From Trifolium pratense (lineage: Eukaryota; Streptophyta; Magnoliopsida; Fabales; Fabaceae): a stretch of 64,000 bases of DNA. The notes below the pieces were generated by a model that was not told the DNA's origin, did not search any database, and saw only the letters and a program-made list of their open reading frames with translations. Each line of letters starts with the position of its first letter. The stretch's first letter is position 1. Where the stretch lies: NCBI RefSeq assembly GCF_020283565.1, contig NC_060065.1, positions 36,878,409 to 36,942,408 of the forward strand, read 5' to 3'. The position numbers and the translations under genes are program-made. Below, piece after piece: positions 57,034-64,000 of the stretch.

Positions 57034-57427
57034 GAGAAGGAATCCGTTGACTCCAGGAGTAAGTCTCCATTGACTTATTCCGCTTAATAACTCGATATCG
57101 GTATTATATTTCTTCAATCCAACCGTTGAATTCAAAGATCTCATTGAGTAGATCAACTCCACAAATTTTTATAAAAATTTAAAACCGTTCGATACTTTTT
57201 TTGATAACTTCTATTGAACGTACGATAAACTTTTAAAAATACCTTTGAATTTCAATAGTCTGAATACATAACTACATTTTTTGAATTTTTATAAATATTT
57301 GTAGAGTTGATCTACTCAATAGGATCTTTGAATTCAACGGTTGGATTGAAGAAATATAATGTCGATATCGAGTTATTAAACAGAATAAGTTAATAAAGAC
57401 TTACTCTTAGAGTCAACAGATCTCACC
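57034..57427. mobile_element. Fold-back MITE with 10-bp target duplication (Mutator-like)
   Basis: 394 bases made of two long inverted arms (for example TTCAATCCAACCGTTGAATT on the left and its complement on the right). Termini are GAGAAGGAATCCGTTGACTC and the complement of GAGTCAACAGATCTCACC. The direct repeats TCTAAATAAA at 57024-57033 and 57428-57437 fit the 9-11 bp duplication of Mutator-like elements. Confidence 0.8.
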
Positions 57428-57437
57428 TCTAAATAAA

Positions 57438-58590
57438 CTGTCTATTAAAATGACCCCCTTATATTTAACTTGATTTCTCAAGATATATACTATGGCATAA
57501 GGAATCAAGAAAAGTAATGAAGGAATGCAAAGACACTTAGCAAAATCAAATCACTAACACTAATGCATGTGAGAATATCACAGCCAGTGATCCAGATCAG
57601 ATTTTAATTATATCAAGTGAAAATTTATGCAAATATATACTAGTATTAATGTCCATTAATATTGACCCGTGTGCACTGCCCCAAATCTCATGGTTCCATG
57701 GGGGAAACATATAGGGTGGGTCTCACATGCAATTGATGTGGGTTTACATCAAAACCAAATCCCAATTTTAGTTAGTTGGTATCTAATTTTAATGAAGAAA
57801 ATGCCAATTCATATACTCTAACCAAGAAGGTCCCATCCCATACAATTGAATTGAATTTATAGTAGACTAATTAGGTTGAGATTTCTCACCAAAAATATAT
57901 TAGGTTGAGATTGTGAAACACTAAATAGAAAGACTTAACATTAGACATGTTATTAGTGAAATTGTACCAAATAGGATATCTAATAAAAGAATGCTATATA
58001 AACCAATGGATTGTTGACTACAATTCCACAAATAATGTAATTATGTGATACATTTTGGTTCAAATATAGTCAAAATTTGGTTATAAAAAAAATAGTTAAA
58101 ATTTCTATAAAAAGGTGTCATATAGTCAAAACTGTCGATATTAAATTTGTATGCATGAGTGGCAAATAATTTAATTTCCTAAAGTAAAGTTTAACATTGT
58201 GTTATCGACAATGAATAGGTCAAAGTGGTAAGAATCTTGGTTATCTTAAACATGTAGTTAGAGATGTGATTCCCGACTAATGCATATGGAAAAAAAATTG
58301 GTTTGAAGTGGAAAACCTACTGTGTCCCACATATTTAAGGGACCAAGATCATATCGCTTGAACCAATTCATTGATAATGATACATAAATATTTTTCATAC
58401 GCATGAAATAAGAATCGAACTTCTGACCACATATTTAAGGACCAAAATCTTACCGCTTGGACCAATTGTGGTACATAAATATTTTTACTTGCAACAAATT
58501 ATAAATGATAAATGAATTCAGTCAAAAGAATAAAAATAATAATAAATGAATAATAATTTGAGATCTTGTGTCATAATAATATCCAAAATT
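57438..58590. other. Intergenic upstream of the ARM gene, SINE pieces
   Basis: No exon. From about 58200 to 58480 two SINE-like pieces face each other: AAGTGGTAAGAATCTTGG with GATTCCCGAC on the plus strand, and GTCCCTTAAATATGTGG on the minus strand, the latter partly repeated at about 58420-58465. Confidence 0.45.
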
Positions 58591-58593
58591 AAC

Positions 58594-58602
58594 TATAAAA
58601 AG
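58594..58602 (+). promoter_or_regulatory. TATA box of the ARM-repeat gene
   Basis: CTATAAAAAG about 190 bases before the start codon, followed by a CT-rich leader (TCTCACTTCTCCTCTG). Confidence 0.65.
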
Positions 58603-58786
58603 GTACATCACTGTTATCTGCATGTGCTCTGTATTTCCCCTGTATTTTAAGCTCTCACAAAGCCCTTCAAATACTCTCATCGATTCATTTTCTCTCACTT
58701 CTCCTCTGTTCTTTCTCTGTTCTCTGTTTCCAAACTCAAAAAACACAAACAAATATCTAAAACACCAAACTCTTCACACAACTAAC

Positions 58787-61700
58787 ATGCCAACTCCTTC
58801 ATCATCATCTTCTTCTTCTATTTGGGTTCTTTCTAACATAAAACTTCAATTCTTTACTCGTATCAGAAGGTTTCTTCGATCAAAAGCAACCCGAAAACGC
58901 TGTGAAGCTTCCAATTGTTTAAACAGAGAAGAAAATACTCAAAATAGAGATGAACAGAACAAGGTTGAAAAGATTGAAACAGTTGAAGTTATGGAGAACC
59001 ATAAGGAGGAGGAGGATGTGGAGGAAACTGAAATTTTGCTGCAGAAGACGGTGAAAATGCTTCATTTTGGAAGCTGGGAAGAGAAGGAAGTAGCTGCAAA
59101 AGAGATTGAAAGTTTAGTAAAAGAAGATGTTAAAGTTAGAAAGTTGATAAGTGAACTCGGGGTTGTGCCGGTTTTGGTATCCATGGTGGCGTCGCAGGTG
59201 GCTAGTCGCCGGAGTTCAGGGTTGACGGCGTTGATCCATCTAGCTGATGGAACTTACACGTAAGTTATTTCGAATTATATTTTTTGTCAAAGAATTTATC
59301 ATCAAATCTCACACACATTAAAGGGTAAAAATAAAATAAAATTGTGAGTTTAAACTCGCTTCTTAAGATATCAAATGTTAATGGATAGTATCTTAGCTGT
59401 ATTAACCTATTTTGATTGGTCTAGTGGAACTTTAAAATGTGTTCCTATCAAGGTCTCATATTCAATTTCTCCTTATGTCAATTTTGGTTGACTAACAAAA
59501 TTATTGGTTAAAATGTTGAATTGATCACTAATAAGAGATGAGATTAAAAAGTCTAAATTGGTGGGTGTGTTTTGGCTAACAGAAATTGGTGTATATCAAT
59601 GGCACAGAAAAATAAACTAATTAAAATTTAAAACTTATAAAATATTTTTTAGATGATGTATAGTGAGAGAATAATTTGTAAAGATATTAGTGCTAAGTTT
59701 GTAATTGGGTTAAGAAGCACTAACTTCAAATCATGCACAAGGTGCATGAATTAGTGCCTATTAATATTCTCATTCTTTTGTTGTCTTTTCCATTCTTTTT
59801 TGTTTTTTTTACAAAACATTTCATATATATGTTTTATAGAAATGTCACATTAAAAAAAATTCTTATATATTTAATATAACTAATTAGTTTATTATAAAAA
59901 AAAAATGTTATCCAAAAATTGATATGGTTTATATCACTCTCAATTCATTATTATAAGGAAATTGGTGAGAGTTGAGGCATGATGGGCACTGATGGTTTAT
60001 ACCGCTGATTTTGACTTGGGGCGTTTAAGGACAATATTTGATTAATACAAAGTGGTTGTTGTTGGTTTGGCTGGTTTAGTTCATGACTCCACAGTATCAC
60101 AAATATTCCCAAAAGGAAAAAAAAAAGAAAAAAGAAAAAAGAAAGTAACATTCCAAATAGAGATAAAAGATACACTTTTCAATCTCAACTATTAATCTTA
60201 AATCGAATGATCAAGATTAAAAACTGTATTTTTTGGTTAAAACAATTTCAGTCGTTAAATTGAAATCAGATCGCACATATGTATTAATGCGACTGCTGTT
60301 TAGGGAATCTGAATCATTGCATTGCCTCGCTTTTAGAGTTATGTGTTTCCTCTAAAGACTGTACAAACATGAAAGTTATCAAATTAATTAAATTGCATTG
60401 ATGACATCAAGTATGAGAATCAAATATTTAGCCAATATTTTGGCATCAAATTAGTCCAAATCCCATTGTCACAACTATAGTATATTAGTGTCAATTGGGT
60501 TGCTGGGTTTTATGATAAGCTACTAGGGAACAAAGTATATACATTGAAGAGACAATTGTCATAAGAAAGTTCATATTGCTAATAAAATATAGTGTAGGTA
60601 GTTCATCACATTTGATCTTGATGACAATTTTATGTCTTTTATTGACCTTCATTTTCCAACACAATAATTTTAGATTCTCATTGACTTTATTTTGCTATAA
60701 ATGATAGTACTTCTAATAATTTGCATTGTTCATCTCTTGACTAAATTTTGTTGACTTTTTAGAATATGTTAAATATTTGTTTCTGACCAAACTTTGACCA
60801 AGTTAAAACATGCTAATTTCCTTCTTTACCTAACATGTGTGTTCTTTCTTTAGGAACAAGGCTTTGATAGTGGAGGCAGGACTATTATCCAATCTACCTA
60901 AGAAAATTGACCTTATAGATGAGTCAACCATGAATGAGTTTGCAGAGTTACTTTTATCATTATCATCACTTGCAAATACCCAATTCCCTTTTGCTTCATT
61001 AGATTTTATCCCATTTCTTAAAGACGTTCTTGAAAAAGACACAACTTTTGATACCAAAAGATCATGTTTAGGAGCCTTATACAACCTATCAACAATGTTA
61101 GAAAATGCAAGCTCTTTAGTTTCTTATGGTCTTGTCCCAATTTTATTGGAACTTTCCTTAGTAAAAGAAATTTCAGAAAAAACACTTGCTACTTTAGGTA
61201 ACTTGTTGGTTACTCCATTGGGAAAAAAAGCAATAGAAAATAGTTCAATGGTGCCACAAAACTTTGTTGAGATTTTATCATGGGAAGATAAACCAAAATG
61301 TCAAGAGTTATCTGTTTATATTTTGATGATTTTAGCTCATCAAAGTATATCACAAAGAGAGAAAATGGCACAAGCTAGGATTGTTCCTATGCTTCTTGAA
61401 GTTGTTTTATTGGGAAGTCCTTTAGCTCAAAAGAGAGCAATGAAACTATTGCAATGGTTTAAGGATGAAAGGCAAATTAAGATGGGGCCACATTCTGGTC
61501 CACAATCACCAAGATTTGCAATGGGGTCACCTTTGAATCAAAGAGATGCAAAAGAAGGGAAGAACATGATGAAGAGTTTGGTCAAACAAAGCTTGCATAA
61601 GAATTTGGAAATAATAACTCAAAGGGCAAATGCAAATGGAGAGTCTTCTAAACTTAAGTCATTGGTTATTAGCACAAGTTCCAAGAGTTTGCCTTATTGA
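58787..61700 (+). CDS. Armadillo-repeat protein
   Basis: Two exons, 58787-59259 and 60854-61700 (donor ACAC|GTAAGT, acceptor TTTAG|GAAC), join in frame for 439 residues. The start chosen is the ATG before the Ser-rich MPTPSSSS; an upstream in-frame ATG at 58622 lies in the leader, close behind the TATA box. After a basic N-terminal part ([14 protein letters not shown]) and an acidic Glu-rich stretch (about 55-85) come armadillo-like helical repeats, for example [11 protein letters not shown] with [27 protein letters not shown] with [12 protein letters not shown], and [12 protein letters not shown] with [11 protein letters not shown]. The C-terminus (about 345-439) is Lys/Ser-rich. No U-box or kinase domain is present, so ubiquitin-ligase activity cannot be claimed. 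ARM repeats bind partner proteins; the partner is unknown. The 1594-base intron has no gene. Confidence 0.9.
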
Positions 61701-62280
61701 AGTCTTTGAAGTTGACTCGATTTCTTGGATCACCGATATTTTGACAAAAGCTACATTGTGGAGCTGCAACAAAATTACATTGTCACCGCACTTTCAACAA
61801 TCTCAGTTGATTCTCTATAGTGGCTGAAAATTTGTTACATTAAAATTTGAATAGATACAATTGAATTTGGACTTTAATTCAACGAATTTGTATGTGCTAC
61901 ACTATTGCTATTTTTCAACCTTTAACAATTGTTTATAACAAACTTTCTAGATCTTTCGATTTGATATTATCTTCCTTAAAATGATAACCAACGGTCAAAA
62001 ATAGTCCCAAAGTTTGTCATAAAATTCCCGTTTTAAAGTCACATAATCCCAATCCTAAAACAAGATGGAAAAATTGCCATCATCGTTTCAAGTACACTAT
62101 TTCCCAATCTTAATAATACTCCTAATCTTAGATAAAAATAAATAAAATTGACTAATCGAATTGGACACAGGTCCAATTCCCAATCCTATTGTAGGAGAAA
62201 ATTGCTTTTTTTCCCCATTGTTTCCTCCAAGGCCCCCCAATGTGATCATTTTGACCCTATAAATGCGTTTGGACTCTAGA
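61701..62280. other. 3' flank of the ARM-repeat gene
   Basis: AT-rich with no further exon seen. The 3' untranslated region and polyadenylation site must lie in the first few hundred bases. Confidence 0.45.
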
Positions 62281-64000
62281 ATCTGAAATTTGTTTGTTAT
62301 GGTCCATACAATCCGAAATCAGTTTAAACAAGCAATTGGCTGGTTATGCCTGCCTTGTACGTGATGTTTTGCCCAGGAAAACCTGGGTTTGGACTGTACA
62401 ATCCGAACGTCCTTATTTTTAACGGTTTTGGAGTATGGAAGCCGAAACTTGTTTGATATGGACCATACAATCCGAAACCAGTTTAAACAAGTCATTGGCT
62501 GGCTATGCCTGACTTGTACATCGTTGATGATTTGCCCAGGAAAACTTGATTTTGGACTGTACAATCCGAAATGCTTTGATTTTAAAAATTTTGCATCATT
62601 TCGGATTCTACCAACCGGAAACGCTCATATTCGGTGTGTAGGATCCGAATAGAGTCTATATAGCCTATATTTCAGAAGTTGCACTTTCATAACCACTTGG
62701 ACACTCAATTGGGAGCTTTGGAGCTAGGGCAATTTTTTTGGCGTATCAGAGACTTGAAAGCAACGTTTATTCACTCAAAGAGGGGCGCAATACTCAATTG
62801 GAGTCATACAAGAGGTAATAAGCACTTTAAACCGTTAATTTTTTCAATTTTCATGGTTTTATGATCGCAGTCGCGTTTGGCTCATACAATCCGAACCCAT
62901 TTCGGATCCCACATGCCAAACTGGACATCTTTTTAAAATTTTGAAATTTATTGTGATAGGTATGGTTTGTGATGGCCGAACCTCCGTTTGAAATGAAACC
63001 GAACATCGATGAACCCGACATTGCACAACCTAATGTAGTTGAACCCGCAAATATTTTTGTTAACACTGCCAATTATTTTTTTAAGTGTGAAAAGTATAAG
63101 GTCCGAGATGAGATGGTCGAATGGTGCAAAAAAGAGGCTATAAAAGCTGGATTTACTATGGTGATTGTGAAATCAGATATGGGGCATATCCTTGCAATGG
63201 CCTACAACCACGTTGTAGTTTTATTAACTAAACACGAGATTGGTTATTGTGAAACCTATTTTCCACTGCGCGGTCGTCCACCGTTGGATCCATCTGCACG
63301 CATTATGTGTGTTGGTATGGTTCCAAACCATTTTGTGTATGTTAAATTGAAGGTTGGGTGTCCACTGCCTCCAACTTGTAAGGAATGGAAAAATCATAGG
63401 GCGCCAGAGGCTGAGACTTGAGAGGATACATTTATGGACCGGATGGTTGAGTTTGACGAACTCATGAAGAATGAAAAAGGTGACATGAAGATAGAAACAA
63501 ATGATGATGATCCTGTAGTTGTGAGAGACAAATGAAGATGGAGCCAAATGAAGACGAACTCATTTTGCTTGAATTGTTTTTAAGTTTGAAGTTGTGATTT
63601 ATTTGATTCTGTTTGAAGTTATCGTATGTAATGACAATGGTTATTTTTAACTTTTAATTTAGTGGAAAAGAGCAAATTCCGAACATGCATAATGTTGGCC
63701 TGTAAAACTGTAAAAAAATTCTGCAGAAAACTTGATTTTGGACTGTACACTCCAAACCTGTAATTTTAGTGACAATTTCGGTTCGCAGGATCCAAACCTG
63801 TGATTTTCGTGACCATTTCGGTTCGCAGGATCGCAGGATCCAAACCTGTGATTTTCGTGACCATTTCGGTTCGCAGAATCCGAACATAATTGATTTTGGA
63901 TTGTAGACTCCAAACCAACGTATAAGCAAAATTTTCGCCCCCCCCCCCCCCAAAACGTGTTCCCATCTATAATTGGCTTGTTTCAGATCCCACGAACCGC
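62281..64000. mobile_element. Decayed Mutator-like element region with tandem repeats
   Basis: Runs to the window edge. It is marked by many copies of GGACTGTACAATCCGAA and variants. A block of about 110 bases is duplicated (about 62299-62409 and 62461-62571, period near 162), and a unit of about 60 bases (GTGATTTTCGTGACCATTTC) is repeated at about 63770-63890. A 14-C run lies at 63938-63951. The enclosed pseudogene at 62969-63535 supports a MULE origin. Ends are not visible. Confidence 0.55.
62969..63535 (+). pseudogene. MULE-type FAR1-like / C-terminal domain fusion with premature stop
   Basis: The frame 62969-63421 starts with an acidic lead, then YKVRDEMVEWCKKEAIKAGF and VIVKSDMG, like the FAR1-type DNA-binding start of plant Mutator-like transposases. 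It then jumps to a segment with YFPLRGRPPLDP, NHFVYVKLKVGCPLPP and EWKNHR, like the C-terminal protease-like (OTU-type) part of long legume MULEs. The whole transposase core is absent. The TGA at 63419-63421 stands where Trp is expected; beyond it the same frame continues with EDTFMDRMVEFDELM and stops naturally at about 63535. It is best read as a deletion derivative that then decayed. Domain names are from motif memory only. Confidence 0.6.

Noticed and set aside
62319..62652. Frames on both strands near the right edge
   Set aside because: Products of the tandem duplicated MULE-associated repeats; they share only repeat-derived phrases.
1..64000. CRISPR arrays, operons or other prokaryotic systems
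   Set aside because: The window is plainly plant nuclear DNA with spliced genes; the tandem arrays seen lack unique spacers of uniform size.

Overview
The window is AT-rich plant nuclear DNA from a papilionoid legume, most like Medicago or Trifolium. The evidence is short exons split by GT/AG introns, plant gene families, P34-like papain proteases of the kind expanded in legumes, tRNA-derived SINEs and a dense nested transposon load. Species is an inference. No database was searched; all splice sites were placed by eye and checked for reading-frame continuity.

Real host genes are few. On the minus strand: a complete 14-3-3 gene (1803-4733, 257 aa), a complete alpha/beta-hydrolase of the DUF676 putative serine esterase type (6364-11214, 442 aa), and three tandem P34-like cysteine proteases (15688-17885, 23302-25918, 28617-31050; 360, 376 and 374 aa) that share an identical four-exon design. 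On the plus strand: a bHLH transcription factor (48267-51014, 260 aa), a tRNA-Gly(GCC) gene (51722-51792) and an armadillo-repeat protein (58787-61700, 439 aa). These genes do not form a pathway; only the proteases are related to each other.

Most of the remainder is mobile DNA. Four hAT-type elements each have a perfect 8-bp target duplication (12307-15163, 26177-27445, 31747-32244, 33672-34273). The first still carries a deleted transposase and sits inside the terminal repeat of a Stowaway-like MITE. A 5'-truncated LINE with an open 789-codon reverse-transcriptase frame lies at 20246-22762 with a 17-bp target duplication. A decayed LINE (about 32350-34395) is split by one of the hAT elements. 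A complete, apparently very young Athila-like LTR retrotransposon (36040-41499) has 1225-bp LTRs, a tRNA-Asp primer site and a 5-bp duplication, but most of its pol is missing. There is also a copia-like solo LTR (54425-55729), several tRNA-derived SINE copies, two long fold-back elements, a hairpin-bearing 43-bp satellite-like array (45231-45807) and, at the right edge, a decayed Mutator-like fragment.

The most unusual signals are these. A cluster of CG-rich palindromes lies beside the putative TATA box of the Athila-like LTRs, and its arms vary in a compensatory way. The 43/60-bp hairpin array has an exact period. A 23-bp LINE-tail insertion has a 17-bp target duplication straddling a solo-LTR boundary. 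One hAT insertion can be dated after the protease duplication because the paralogue keeps the empty site.
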